A DNA stretch of 18,335 nucleotides from Sulfurovum sp. (GCA_030634925.1 DAOVZV010000001.1:1-18335); one strand, 5' to 3'; shown: positions 1 through 8,573, counted from the stretch's first letter. A program made the numbers and translations. Notes: generated by a model from the letters alone, not told the origin.

Positions 1-685
1 CCTCAATATCCAATACTATCTCGTCTATTGCTTCTGATGCTTTGGCGTATATTACTTTTTTGAATAGTTCATCTTCTATGGCATCGCTTGGTTCTAGGTT
101 GTTTAGGATTGAGTTTTCTACTCCGTTGGCTATGGTGTTTACACCTATTACATTACCACTTGTTCCTATGACTACAAAATATTCACAATCTTGTAACTCT
201 TGATTGAGTTTTTCATATTGTGGGGCTTGTTCTCCAAAAAATACTATATTTGGTCTGCTTTTTGCTCCACAAGATGGACATTTACCATCATAAGAGCTAC
301 TCGATGGTGCATATCCTATATCCCATACATTGTCACACTCTCTACAGCGAAGCTCGGTCATAAATCCGTGTAGATGTATCACATCATCTAGTCCTGCTTT
401 TTCAAATAGATTATCTACATTTTGGGTGATTATAGATATGTCTTTTGGATATTTGGCTTTTAGTTTTGCTACTTCTATATGTGCTTTGTTTGGTTCTTTG
501 TCTATGAGTTCGGCTCGTCTTTTGTCATAGAACTCTATAGTAATCGCCTCATTGTTATCGAGACTATCATAATAGCAGACCACTTCAATATCATACTCCT
601 CCCACAAGCCACCACTATCTCTAAAAGTGCTTATACCACTCTCACTACTTATACCAGCTCCTGAAAATATGATTACTTTTGCCAT
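1..685 (-). CDS. cobB: Sir2-family NAD-dependent protein deacylase, class III (CobB/SIRT5-like), partial at C-terminus
   Basis: Sirtuins remove acyl groups from lysines in cytosolic proteins, using NAD+ and releasing nicotinamide and O-acyl-ADP-ribose. The frame is open from an ATG at 685 to the window edge, giving 228 residues; the family is usually about 230-250, so only the last few residues are missing. Visible motifs are the NAD-binding GAGIS (9-13) followed by TFRDSGGLW, TQNVD (87-91), the catalytic histidine in HLHG (H106), and a structural zinc site made of C114/C117 and C136/C139. FYDKRR supplies Y53 and R56, the Y-x-x-R pair that class III sirtuins use to bind succinyl or malonyl lysine, so desuccinylase/demalonylase activity is likely (inference). 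A good ribosome site, AAGGAT, precedes the start. The gene diverges from the AhpD-like gene, with a palindrome between them. The family call is firm; acyl specificity is not. Confidence 0.93.
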   Translation of the reverse strand, partial: MAKVIIFSGAGISSESGISTFRDSGGLWEEYDIEVVCYYDSLDNNEAITIEFYDKRRAELIDKEPNKAHIEVAKLKAKYPKDISIITQNVDNLFEKAGLDDVIHLHGFMTELRCRECDNVWDIGYAPSSSSYDGKCPSCGAKSRPNIVFFGEQAPQYEKLNQELQDCEYFVVIGTSGNVIGVNTIANGVENSILNNLEPSDAIEDELFKKVIYAKASEAIDEIVLDIE

Positions 686-721
686 TTTTTATCCTTTTGT
701 TTTATTTTACTACACTTTTAC

Positions 722-734
722 TTAATGACATTAA
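722..734. promoter_or_regulatory. Perfect palindrome in the divergent cobB/AhpD-like intergenic region (candidate operator)
   Basis: TTAATG-A-CATTAA is a perfect 6+1+6 inverted repeat in the 102-base divergent spacer. It lies about where the -35 regions of both divergent promoters would fall, given a candidate -10 TAAAAT for cobB (704-709, minus) and TACAAT for the AhpD-like gene (755-760, plus). That position would suit a dimeric regulator acting on both genes. In DNA this AT-rich a 13-base palindrome can arise by chance, and I do not recognise the regulator. Confidence 0.35.
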
Positions 735-752
735 AACCATTTATCAAACTAA

Positions 753-760
753 GATACAAT
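753..760 (+). promoter_or_regulatory. Candidate -10 box for the AhpD-like gene
   Basis: GATACAAT, with the hexamer TACAAT at 755-760, lies 27 bases before the ATG at 788. The AAGGAT ribosome site at about 777-782 falls between them. No convincing -35 box is seen, which is common in Campylobacterota promoters. Confidence 0.45.
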
Positions 761-787
761 GATAAAACATACAAAAAAGGATAATAG

Positions 788-1318
788 ATGGCACATATAG
801 AACTACCCGAATTTGAGGATATGACACCTGCAATTCAAGACAAAGCTAGACCTATACTAGAAAAAACTGGCAAACTAGGTGATATATTTAAGCTCTTGGC
901 AATAGATGAGAAGATATATTTCGCTACAGATGAAATGATACAAAAATATCTACTAGATGAGACGACTCTATCTTATGACATCAAAGAGGCGATAGCCTTG
1001 CTTATATCCAAAGAGAATGGTTGTAAAATGTGTGTAGATGTACACAAAAGTATAGCCAAAATGCTAGGACTTACAGACAAAAGAATAGATGAGATACTCC
1101 AAGGAGTAGATGCGATAGATACAGATGACAAAGACAAAGCCTTGCTGAATTTCTCTATTCGTGCATCACAAAAAGATAACTATAAAATACTAAAAGAAGA
1201 TATAGATGCACTCAAAGATATGGGTTGGAGCGATACTCAAATCATAGAAGCAGTAGCTATCACAGGGTATTTTAACTATATCAATACACTATCAAATGTT
1301 TTTGGTTTGGGTGAGTAG
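788..1318 (+). CDS. Carboxymuconolactone decarboxylase / AhpD-like family protein
   Basis: This 176-residue protein belongs to the carboxymuconolactone decarboxylase/AhpD fold, whose members include thiol-dependent peroxidases and peroxidase partners. The AhpD catalytic arrangement is complete in spacing: E67, then twelve residues on C79, with C82 and H86, matching the Glu/Cys-x2-Cys/His layout of AhpD. The residue between the cysteines that is a histidine in mycobacterial AhpD is methionine here. This supports a redox-active disulfide, so a role in peroxide or organic hydroperoxide reduction is the best inference, but reductant and substrate are unknown. The start has a clear AAGGAT site six bases upstream and a likely promoter at 753-760. 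The gene diverges from cobB and is followed by an independent promoter, so it is probably monocistronic. The length is typical of single-domain family members. Confidence 0.85.
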   Translation: MAHIELPEFEDMTPAIQDKARPILEKTGKLGDIFKLLAIDEKIYFATDEMIQKYLLDETTLSYDIKEAIALLISKENGCKMCVDVHKSIAKMLGLTDKRIDEILQGVDAIDTDDKDKALLNFSIRASQKDNYKILKEDIDALKDMGWSDTQIIEAVAITGYFNYINTLSNVFGLGE

Positions 1319-1343
1319 GGTAGCGTATATTTGACACTTTTTA

Positions 1344-1352
1344 TGATATAAT
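1344..1352 (+). promoter_or_regulatory. Extended -10 promoter for the type IIG restriction enzyme gene
   Basis: TGATATAAT is a perfect extended -10 (TG-n-TATAAT). Transcription would start near 1358-1360, leaving a leader of fewer than 20 bases that contains the GGAG ribosome site (about 1365-1368) before the ATG at 1377. A TTGACA at 1331-1336 is only 10 bases from the hexamer, too close to serve as its -35 box. Confidence 0.65.
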
Positions 1353-1376
1353 CCTCCTCTTAATGGAGATGATAAT

Positions 1377-4300
1377 ATGAATGATAAATACTTTTTAGAT
1401 AACAACCTTTTTGATACCAACTTTTTGGAAAAACTTAGTAAAAATAGTGAAGATATTTCTACTATTTTTGACTCTATAAAAGCACTCTATGATAAAGATA
1501 AATTTATAAAAACCAAAGAAGCTACGCTAGAGATTGAGTTTATTCATAAGGTTTTGGAGCTGTTGGGATATGATTTTTTGTATAGAGAGAGGATAAGCTA
1601 CCAAGGTCAATCTTTTGAGCCTGATAATACACTTTTTGGTTCGGACAAATCAAAAGATGAGTTTGTAAATGATAATGAAAAACTGGATAATATACTGCTC
1701 TTTTGTGAATCCAAAGCATATAAAGTAGAACTAGATAATACGAGCAAAGATAAAAAACTCAATCCTCATTATCAGCTTCTTGATTATCTCAAAACTTTTA
1801 AAATAGATTATGGGTTTTTGACCAATGGTAGAAAATGGCGATTTTATGATAACTCTATCGTCTCAACTACCAAGACTTTTTATGAGATAGATTTAGAGGC
1901 TATTATAGATGCAGATGATATAGAAGCTTTTGGGTATTTCTATTTTGTATTTAGGCGAGAGAACTTTGATACGGTTGATGAAAAGGTAATCAACAAGATA
2001 ACCCAAGAGAACAAATCAATCAAACAAGAGGTAGAAAACGACCTCAAAAATGTCATCTATGGTACAGAGTATAGAGACTCTATATTTGAAATCATTGGTA
2101 AATCTATATATGAGACAGATAAGACTCAAACACTCCATACGGTATATCAAAATAGTCTATATTTAGTATTTCGACTGCTTTTTATCGCCTATTTTGAAGA
2201 TAAAAATAGAAAGCTATTATCACTACATAAATATTATAATGATATGTCACTAGATAAACTCTATATCAAGTTAGAAAAACACTCTACAGAGGAGAATGAA
2301 TTTAATATTTATGGAGACCTTAGACAACTATTTAGGCTACTAGACAAGGGTAATGACTCTTATGCTGTACCACTTTTCAATGGTGGACTTTTCAATATAG
2401 ACAATGCTCCGATATTAGAAAATAATGGATGTTTTCTAAGCAATAAAGGGCTATATAGTGTACTAAATAGCTTATTGGTATTTGATAATGGTAGCTCATG
2501 CTTTAGGAGAGACTTCAAAAATCTATCCATCATAAACCTAGGTTCAATCTATGAGGGATTATTGGATTATCGTTTTGAGATAGCCCAAGAAGAGCTGTAT
2601 TATGTAGAGTACAAAGAGAGTAAAAAATCATCTACGATAGTATCTGGATATATGGATAGTTATGATTATAGAGTTATCCCAAAAGCACAAATAACCAAAG
2701 AAAACTACTACAAAGCAGGAGATATTTACCTCACCAACTCATCAAATTCACGAAAATCAACAGCTAGTTACTATACACCCACTTCACTATCTAGCTTTAT
2801 GGTAAAAAGTGCTATTGATGTGGAGATAGCAAAAGGTAAAAAGCCAATAGAGCTCAAAATCATAGACAACTCTTGTGGTAGTGGGCATTTCTTGTTAGAG
2901 TCTCTAAGTTATCTAACTGAAAAAGCAGTTATATCACTATCCGAAGATACGCAACTCCAAGAGATGGTAGCAGATGAAAGAGTCAAAATACAATCAAATC
3001 TCATAGGACTAAAAGAGGAGATAATAGTAAGTGATTATGATATTGTCAAGAGATTACTACTGAAAAAAAGTATCTTTGGTGTAGATTTAAACCCATTTTC
3101 AGTAGAACTTACCAAACTAGCCCTTTGGATTGACTCTCTTATATTTGGTACACCTCTTAGCTTTTTGTCTCATCATATCAAGCAGGGTAACTCTCTTATA
3201 GGTTCTAAGATAGAGGAGTTTAATAGATATTTTCCCAAATCTGATGGACTATTTCAGAGTAATTTTATCACTGAATTTGATAAACTAAATGATGTATATA
3301 AGATACTTGACAATATCCAAGATAGTACAGCAGATGAGATAAATCTATCAAACAAGAAGTATAAAGAGGATATAAAACCAAAGCTAGACAAACTAAACCT
3401 AGCCCTCAACCTAATAACTCTCATCAAATTTAAAACCATATCAAAAGATAAAGTAGAGATAGCCAATATCAAAGCAGATACAGCACTAGTAGAGAAGATA
3501 TTTGATGATAGAGATGATAAAATCATTGATACTATTAGAGAGTATGCACAAAAGTATAGCTTTTTCAATTATGAAGTAGAGTTTCCTGAAATCACACATA
3601 AAAATGGATTTGATATTGTCATAGGTAATCCTCCGTGGGACAAGACCAAGCTTGATGACAAGGATTTTTTCTCTCAATATCGTTCTAATTATCGTACACT
3701 AAGTGATACCAAAAAAGCAGATACCAAATCAGACCTATTGGCAAAAGATAATATAAGAACCAAGTATGAAAACGAGAGTCAATTTATGTTTGTAATCAAT
3801 GAGTATTTCAAAGCTCACTACCCACTCAACAAAGGTGCAGGTGATGGTAATCTATTTAGGCTTTTTGTAGAAAATAATCTAAAGCTTATAAGAGAGGGAG
3901 GGAGTTTTACTTATGTACTACCATCAGGACTTTTCCAAGAAGATGGTAGTTATAATATACGAATTGAGATATTAAAAAAATATAAACTCAACTATTTTTA
4001 TGGATTTGAAAATAGAAACAAACTCTTTGATATAGATAGTAGATATAAGTTTGGAGTATTTCAACTAGAAAAAATAAAACCTAAAAGAAATCATATTATC
4101 AAAACTAAATTTATGCAAATAGAGCCAAAAAAATGTTTCAATGGCAAAGATTTGATAAAGTATGATATGAAGACTCTCAAAGCATTTTCACCACAACATT
4201 TTGCCTTAGCAGATGTCACTGATAAAATAGTATTTGAGATACTCAAAAAAGCTTATACAAGATTTGAAGCTATTAATCCTAACTATTTTGATTGTAGAAG

Positions 4301-5147
4301 AGAGCTTGATATGACAAATGATAAAGATTTGTTTTATGAAACACCAACGAAGACACCTCTATATGAGGGAAAAACTATACATCAATTTAACTCTAAATTT
4401 GCAGAACCCACACGATTTTTAAATTTAGAAGAGTTTGATGCTAGATTAAAATCCAAAGAAATTTATAGAATGGCACAAGATTTATCTTCTATTGCCAATA
4501 GTGAAAAAATAACTAGAAAAGATATTGAAAATAGAAAACTAGATAAAGATATTAAGTATGATAGGGAATTTTTTAGAATAGCATATAGAGAGATAGCTAG
4601 TGATACAAATGAACGAACTATGATAATGTCTATATTACCAAGAAATATAGGATTAGGACATAAATTATTTTATGAAATACCAAAACTTTACTTACCTAAT
4701 TCTAAAATAAAAGTTAATAGTAACAATAAAAAATTATTTTTATTATCAATTTTTAATTCCTTAACTATAGATTTTATAGTTAGATTAATAATACCATCTA
4801 CTAGCTTGAGCAAAACCTACCTAATGAGACTCCCAATACCTCAACCTGATGAAAATGAATTAGATAAAAATAGTGACTATCAAAAGCTCATCATCAATGC
4901 ACTCAAACTTACACTTCATCATAACTTTGATGATTTCAAAGAGTTGGCAAAAGAGTATAAAATCACTAAAAAAGATTTACCAAAGACTATCAAACAAGTA
5001 GATATGCTGAAGATAGAAAATGATATTATAGTAGCCAAAATGTATGGTATAAGCTATGAAGAGTTAGAACATATATTATCTACATTTAAAGTATTTAATA
5101 AAAAAACTCCTCAGTATATCGTGAGTCTGTTGTCTAAATATAAATAA
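1377..5147 (+). CDS. Type IIG (Eco57I-like) restriction endonuclease-methyltransferase, single chain
   Basis: This 1256-residue protein combines DNA cleavage, adenine methylation and site recognition in one chain, so no separate S or M gene is needed. The N-terminus carries a PD-(D/E)xK-type nuclease: P82-D83, then E111-S-K113, followed by FLTNGRKWRFY (147-157), typical of this nuclease class. The gamma-type N6-adenine methylase follows: YYTP motif X (465-468), SAM-binding motif I DNSCGSGHF (497-505), GVDLNPFSVEL (568-578) and the catalytic NPPW (751-754). Residues from about 900 onward form the target-recognition part, ending in PIPQ and a helical tail. The length suits a large type IIG enzyme and the frame looks intact. 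Within the recognition part, 4441-4800 is about 22% GC by hand count, against about 30% at 2041-2400, and is rich in TTA leucine codons, suggesting recombined specificity DNA. It has its own promoter at 1344-1352. The recognition site cannot be read from the sequence. Confidence 0.92.
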   Translation: MNDKYFLDNNLFDTNFLEKLSKNSEDISTIFDSIKALYDKDKFIKTKEATLEIEFIHKVLELLGYDFLYRERISYQGQSFEPDNTLFGSDKSKDEFVNDNEKLDNILLFCESKAYKVELDNTSKDKKLNPHYQLLDYLKTFKIDYGFLTNGRKWRFYDNSIVSTTKTFYEIDLEAIIDADDIEAFGYFYFVFRRENFDTVDEKVINKITQENKSIKQEVENDLKNVIYGTEYRDSIFEIIGKSIYETDKTQTLHTVYQNSLYLVFRLLFIAYFEDKNRKLLSLHKYYNDMSLDKLYIKLEKHSTEENEFNIYGDLRQLFRLLDKGNDSYAVPLFNGGLFNIDNAPILENNGCFLSNKGLYSVLNSLLVFDNGSSCFRRDFKNLSIINLGSIYEGLLDYRFEIAQEELYYVEYKESKKSSTIVSGYMDSYDYRVIPKAQITKENYYKAGDIYLTNSSNSRKSTASYYTPTSLSSFMVKSAIDVEIAKGKKPIELKIIDNSCGSGHFLLESLSYLTEKAVISLSEDTQLQEMVADERVKIQSNLIGLKEEIIVSDYDIVKRLLLKKSIFGVDLNPFSVELTKLALWIDSLIFGTPLSFLSHHIKQGNSLIGSKIEEFNRYFPKSDGLFQSNFITEFDKLNDVYKILDNIQDSTADEINLSNKKYKEDIKPKLDKLNLALNLITLIKFKTISKDKVEIANIKADTALVEKIFDDRDDKIIDTIREYAQKYSFFNYEVEFPEITHKNGFDIVIGNPPWDKTKLDDKDFFSQYRSNYRTLSDTKKADTKSDLLAKDNIRTKYENESQFMFVINEYFKAHYPLNKGAGDGNLFRLFVENNLKLIREGGSFTYVLPSGLFQEDGSYNIRIEILKKYKLNYFYGFENRNKLFDIDSRYKFGVFQLEKIKPKRNHIIKTKFMQIEPKKCFNGKDLIKYDMKTLKAFSPQHFALADVTDKIVFEILKKAYTRFEAINPNYFDCRRELDMTNDKDLFYETPTKTPLYEGKTIHQFNSKFAEPTRFLNLEEFDARLKSKEIYRMAQDLSSIANSEKITRKDIENRKLDKDIKYDREFFRIAYREIASDTNERTMIMSILPRNIGLGHKLFYEIPKLYLPNSKIKVNSNNKKLFLLSIFNSLTIDFIVRLIIPSTSLSKTYLMRLPIPQPDENELDKNSDYQKLIINALKLTLHHNFDDFKELAKEYKITKKDLPKTIKQVDMLKIENDIIVAKMYGISYEELEHILSTFKVFNKKTPQYIVSLLSKYK

Positions 5148-5151
5148 TCAG

Positions 5152-5175
5152 TAGGTGTGATTGCTATCACACCTA
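5152..5175. terminator. Bidirectional hairpin between convergent genes
   Basis: TAGGTGTGA and TCACACCTA form a perfect 9-base-pair stem around the loop TTGCTA. It fills the 33-base gap between the stop of the restriction gene (5147) and the stop of the convergent zinc-ribbon gene (5181). Only short, impure T runs follow on either strand, so it is a plausible but not textbook intrinsic terminator for both. Confidence 0.6.
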
Positions 5176-5180
5176 TAAAA

Positions 5181-6278
5181 TCATCCCATAAAATAAGCCA
5201 TTATCTCCTGATAATAGACTCCTGCTGTGATGATTGTTCCTGCTCCCATGACGGCAAATGCTATCTTGACTATGCTGTATGGTCTCTCTCCTACTATTTT
5301 GCCTGTTTGGGCATTTATTGCGTAGTTGTACTCTTTTTTGTTCCATTTGAACGATGCTGTCCATATTGGAAATAGTGCATTTTTGAATTTTTTGTTGTTG
5401 TATTGGGTGTTGGTTGAGCTTATTCTCTGCTCGTCTCCACCTATGTCTCTTTTTATTTTGTTTCTGATGGTTGGTGACATTTTGTCTTTGGCTAGGGTAA
5501 AGCCTTCATCTAGTCCTGTGGTGTATTCTTCTGCTTCAAATCCTGATAGGTATTTATCATCAAATGGTAGTAGCTTTGGAATCTCCCATGGCTCTAGGGA
5601 GTCTAATATGCTTCTACTTATTGTGGGACTTGCTCCTACTATGACATCGTTGAAATCTACATATACTGTACCTGATACGCTTGTCCATCTTATCCTAGAC
5701 TCTTGTACTTGTACTTGTTTTTCTCTGCCATCTTCTACTACTGTCTTGGTGACGGTGACATAATATTTGTCTCCTCTTTCTCCTCTGTATTGACTTGTGG
5801 TATCGGTATCATAAGTCCAGTGAGGTAGATAGTATCCTAGTAATATTTTGTTGTCATTTAGGTACTTCTTGAAGGCATTTGGAGCGAACCAACGAGATGC
5901 TACCCATTTTTTGAACCTACTTCTTGCGTCTTTTCTTGTGATGCTAAATGGTATGATTGATTTGGGCTTTATCTCTTGGAGACACTCTATGATAGCAGGG
6001 ACATCACAATATGGACAATTGGTCGAAATAGAGTGAGGCTTAAATGCAAAAGATGCACCACACTTTTGGCAACTTGTATCTCTGCTATCTATGGGTATAG
6101 GAGTATTTCGTATAGATAATAGTGTCTCTTTGAAATCTATCGTTTCTACTATCTCTGAAGATGTTGGTATCTCTGTCTGTGCTGTACAGAACTCACAAGT
6201 CAATTTGCCAGTGATAGCCGAAAACTTCTGATATGCCCCACAAGAGGGACATGCATAATGTGTTGAAGTAAACTGCAT
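5181..6278 (-). CDS. Double zinc-ribbon protein with C-terminal membrane anchor (YdjG-like)
   Basis: The 365-residue product starts with two zinc ribbons: C10-x2-C13 with C28-x2-C31, and C70-x2-C73 with C88-x2-C91. A mixed middle domain rich in aromatic residues and strands follows. One hydrophobic span near residues 338-356, just before the end, should anchor the protein in the membrane with most of the chain on one side. Proteins of this type usually sit beside SPFH 'virion core' proteins and are often named primosomal protein N' or helicase from the zinc ribbon alone. No helicase motif is present, so that name should not be used. It is the last gene of the operon, two bases after the SPFH gene; no strong ribosome site precedes its ATG, so translational coupling is likely. 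A role in presenting or regulating the SPFH partner at the membrane is inference. Confidence 0.75.
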   Translation of the reverse strand: MQFTSTHYACPSCGAYQKFSAITGKLTCEFCTAQTEIPTSSEIVETIDFKETLLSIRNTPIPIDSRDTSCQKCGASFAFKPHSISTNCPYCDVPAIIECLQEIKPKSIIPFSITRKDARSRFKKWVASRWFAPNAFKKYLNDNKILLGYYLPHWTYDTDTTSQYRGERGDKYYVTVTKTVVEDGREKQVQVQESRIRWTSVSGTVYVDFNDVIVGASPTISRSILDSLEPWEIPKLLPFDDKYLSGFEAEEYTTGLDEGFTLAKDKMSPTIRNKIKRDIGGDEQRISSTNTQYNNKKFKNALFPIWTASFKWNKKEYNYAINAQTGKIVGERPYSIVKIAFAVMGAGTIITAGVYYQEIMAYFMG

Positions 6279-6280
6279 AA

Positions 6281-7399
6281 TTATTGTGGAGGAAGTGGTG
6301 GTGGAGTAGCACTAAAGCTACTTGCAAATACTGTACCAGCTGGACTCCATCCATTCATACCCTCTGACCATACTAGAGTATCTCTAGCGATTTGACCACT
6401 AGAGATTTGTGAGTTTATGCTATTTGTATCAAATGGTCCTTGTGACGCTCCATTGATAGCTACAAAATATTTTGGACCTTGATTTGGGAGAGGTGGGGGT
6501 GGTGCTCCTGCTCCTGAATTGTTGTTTTGATTATTTTGATTGTTGTTTGGGTTCATTGTGTTTGCCATCTGTTGTCCCATAGCCATACCAACACCCATCC
6601 CCATCATATCTGCCATTCCTCCACCGTTTTCACTGCTGTTTTGGATAGCTTGAGCACTTTGATATTTGAGATGGTCATCGAGATTACCTGCTATAGCACG
6701 GCTTGAACGATTGTCCATAGCTTTCTCTACTTCAGGAGGCAAAGAGATATTTTCTATGAGCATCTTGGTAAGTTCGATACCGTACTCTGTGAAGTATGGA
6801 GATATTTTTTCTGTGATAAAGTCTCCAAACATCTCATAATTACCTGCCAAATCCAATACAGGTGTAGTAGATTTGCCCAAAACTGTAGCAAATTTGGAGA
6901 GTATGAGGTTGGTAAGTTGGTCTTCTACTTCATCTGTGGTGAAGTGACCATCAGTTCCTACTATCTCTTTGAGGAATACATCTGCACTTTTGACTCGTAT
7001 CTCATAAGTACCAAATGCACGAAGTCTGACCATTGCAAACTCTGGGTCACGAACCATAATAGGATTTTTTGTCCCCCATTTGAGGTTTGTAAATCTTTTG
7101 GTATTTACAAAATATACTTCTGCTTTGAATGGTGAGCTAAATCCATGGTCCCAATGCTTTAGACTCGTGAGGATAGGCATATTTTGAGTCTCTAGTTCAT
7201 ACAACCCAGGCATCATAATATCGGCTATCACACCTTCATTGACAAATACTGCTATTTGTGACTCTCTAACAGTTAGTTTCGCTCCATATTTTATCTCGTT
7301 TCCTTGTCTCTCGAAACGATATACCATTGTGTCATTAGAATCATCAGTCCAATCTATTACATCTACAAACTGCCCACCAGCCCAATCAAATAAACCCAT
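6281..7399 (-). CDS. SPFH-domain protein with C-terminal GYF_2 domain (YdjI-like, 'virion core protein' family)
   Basis: The 372-residue protein has an SPFH/band-7-like core over about residues 25-235, of the subtype named after a lumpy skin disease virus core protein and represented by Bacillus YdjI. Then comes a low-complexity linker: a Met/Gly-rich stretch (261-280), an Asn/Gln-rich run (283-294) and a proline cluster (300-305). A GYF_2 domain follows at about 310-358 (YFVAINGASQGPF, then LVWSEGMNGW), and the protein ends in a second proline-rich peptide, PPPLPPQ. GYF domains bind proline-rich peptides, so the terminal peptide could be a ligand in cis or between subunits (inference). There is no signal peptide or membrane span, so membrane contact would be peripheral or through the XpaC and zinc-ribbon partners. 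A strong GAGGAG ribosome site inside the end of the TelA gene fixes the start, one base after that gene's stop. Confidence 0.82.
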   Translation of the reverse strand: MGLFDWAGGQFVDVIDWTDDSNDTMVYRFERQGNEIKYGAKLTVRESQIAVFVNEGVIADIMMPGLYELETQNMPILTSLKHWDHGFSSPFKAEVYFVNTKRFTNLKWGTKNPIMVRDPEFAMVRLRAFGTYEIRVKSADVFLKEIVGTDGHFTTDEVEDQLTNLILSKFATVLGKSTTPVLDLAGNYEMFGDFITEKISPYFTEYGIELTKMLIENISLPPEVEKAMDNRSSRAIAGNLDDHLKYQSAQAIQNSSENGGGMADMMGMGVGMAMGQQMANTMNPNNNQNNQNNNSGAGAPPPPLPNQGPKYFVAINGASQGPFDTNSINSQISSGQIARDTLVWSEGMNGWSPAGTVFASSFSATPPPLPPQ

Positions 7400-7400
7400 A

Positions 7401-8561
7401 TTATGCTCCTCTGTTTTCTATATTTTTGGTATCAGTTGCCGAGGCTTCCAATACTGGTATCTCTTCTGCTCTTGTCTTGACTGCCATCAGTGCATCTTTG
7501 AGTTCTTTTTCTGTTTTTTGTAGCTCTATGACGGCTGAAGCTCTTGCTGTTTTACCCTCTTGTGCTATGCGTAGTGAGTCGTTGAGAGTGGCTATAAATG
7601 TCTCATTTGCTTTTTTGATACTCTCTATATCAAATATTCCTCTCTCCATCTGTGTCCTCACTTCTGCGTTGGCATCTCTTAGTCCTTGAGCATTTTGTTC
7701 TAGTAGCTCATTGGTCAAGTCTGCTGCATTTTTGACGGCATTTGCTGTTGATTGACTTCTAAATATAGTAACCGTTTGTGCTAGTTGGTTTCTCCATAGA
7801 GGTACGGTATTGACTAGAGTTGATGTGATTTTGGATATTAGAGATTTGTCATTTTCTTGGATTAGTCTGATACTAGGGAGAGATTGCATAGTCACTTGTC
7901 TCGATAGTCTCAAATCGTGTACTCTCCTCTCTAGTTCATCTCTAAAACCTCTTATCTCTTTGACCTCTTGGATTGCCAACATATCTTTATCTTGTGCTTT
8001 GGCTACATATTGAGGTATTATATTCTCTTCTAGTTCTTCTAGTTTTGTCTCTCCTGCTTTGATATATAGCTCTAAGTTACGGAAGAAGTCTAAGTTTGCT
8101 TCATATAGTTTGTCTAGTGAGACTATATCTGTCATCAGTTGAGATTTGTGCTTTTCCAAATCATTGGATATGACATCTATCTGGTCTCTGACCTCTTCAT
8201 ACTCTTCTAGGAATTTATTGATAGGTTTTGTTACGCCCATCATCTTTTCCCACCAAGCTTGTTTTTTGTTTGGGTCGAGTTTGCCCATATCAAAACCTTT
8301 GAGAGACAATACCATACGGTTAAGTGCTTCTCCTGCTGGTCCTATGTCTTTGTTTTGGACACCGTCTATCATTCTATTGGATACTTCATCTAGCTTCTCT
8401 TGTGCTGATGAACCGAAATATATGATGGAGTTTCTATCATTTATATTTATCTCATTTAGTGCATCTTGAAGTGCTGTGACTTCATCTGCTCTTACCTCTG
8501 GTACAGAAGCACTATGCTCTTCTATGGATACTTCTATTAGTTCTTTAGTTTTTATTTCCAA
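7401..8561 (-). CDS. TelA/YaaN-family protein ('toxic anion resistance protein')
   Basis: This 386-residue, highly charged, mainly helical protein matches the TelA family (Bacillus YaaN, plasmid TelA) through its length, central coiled-coil segments and the characteristic region around residues 220-300 (RLSRQVTMQSLPSIRLIQEND, then TVPLWRNQL and ANAVKNAADLTNELL). Family members are linked to tellurite resistance and to ter- and phage-shock-like stress loci; the biochemical role is not settled and no enzyme motif is visible. It has no signal peptide or membrane span, so it is cytosolic, probably a scaffold next to the membrane. The start is a TTG at 8561 behind a well placed AAGGAT, twelve bases after the XpaC stop; no ATG fits better. 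It pairs with XpaC as in many bacteria. No terC or terD gene lies in the window, so tellurite resistance should not be assumed. Confidence 0.87.
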   Translation of the reverse strand: MEIKTKELIEVSIEEHSASVPEVRADEVTALQDALNEININDRNSIIYFGSSAQEKLDEVSNRMIDGVQNKDIGPAGEALNRMVLSLKGFDMGKLDPNKKQAWWEKMMGVTKPINKFLEEYEEVRDQIDVISNDLEKHKSQLMTDIVSLDKLYEANLDFFRNLELYIKAGETKLEELEENIIPQYVAKAQDKDMLAIQEVKEIRGFRDELERRVHDLRLSRQVTMQSLPSIRLIQENDKSLISKITSTLVNTVPLWRNQLAQTVTIFRSQSTANAVKNAADLTNELLEQNAQGLRDANAEVRTQMERGIFDIESIKKANETFIATLNDSLRIAQEGKTARASAVIELQKTEKELKDALMAVKTRAEEIPVLEASATDTKNIENRGA

Positions 8562-8573
8562 ATATAATCCTTT

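Noticed and set aside
1331..1336. TTGACA as the -35 box of the restriction enzyme promoter
   Set aside because: It is only 10 bases from the TATAAT hexamer, far from the usual 16-18; the extended -10 explains the promoter without it.
3254..3677. Two minus-strand frames inside the restriction enzyme gene
   Set aside because: They lie opposite conserved coding sequence (linker and NPPW region) and read as shadows with no start signals.
1..5147. A multi-gene defence island made of the sirtuin, AhpD-like protein and restriction enzyme
   Set aside because: The sirtuin is a stand-alone CobB-type enzyme without the fusion partners of defence sirtuins, and the AhpD-like gene is an ordinary redox protein; only the type IIG enzyme is a defence gene.
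5157..5375. Cysteine-rich 72-residue plus-strand frame
   Set aside because: It is antisense to the C-terminal coding sequence of the zinc-ribbon gene, overlaps the terminator hairpin and has no ribosome site.
5181..6278. Annotation as primosomal protein N' or helicase
   Set aside because: Only zinc ribbons are shared; there is no Walker A, DEAD/DExH or other helicase motif, and a membrane span ends the protein.
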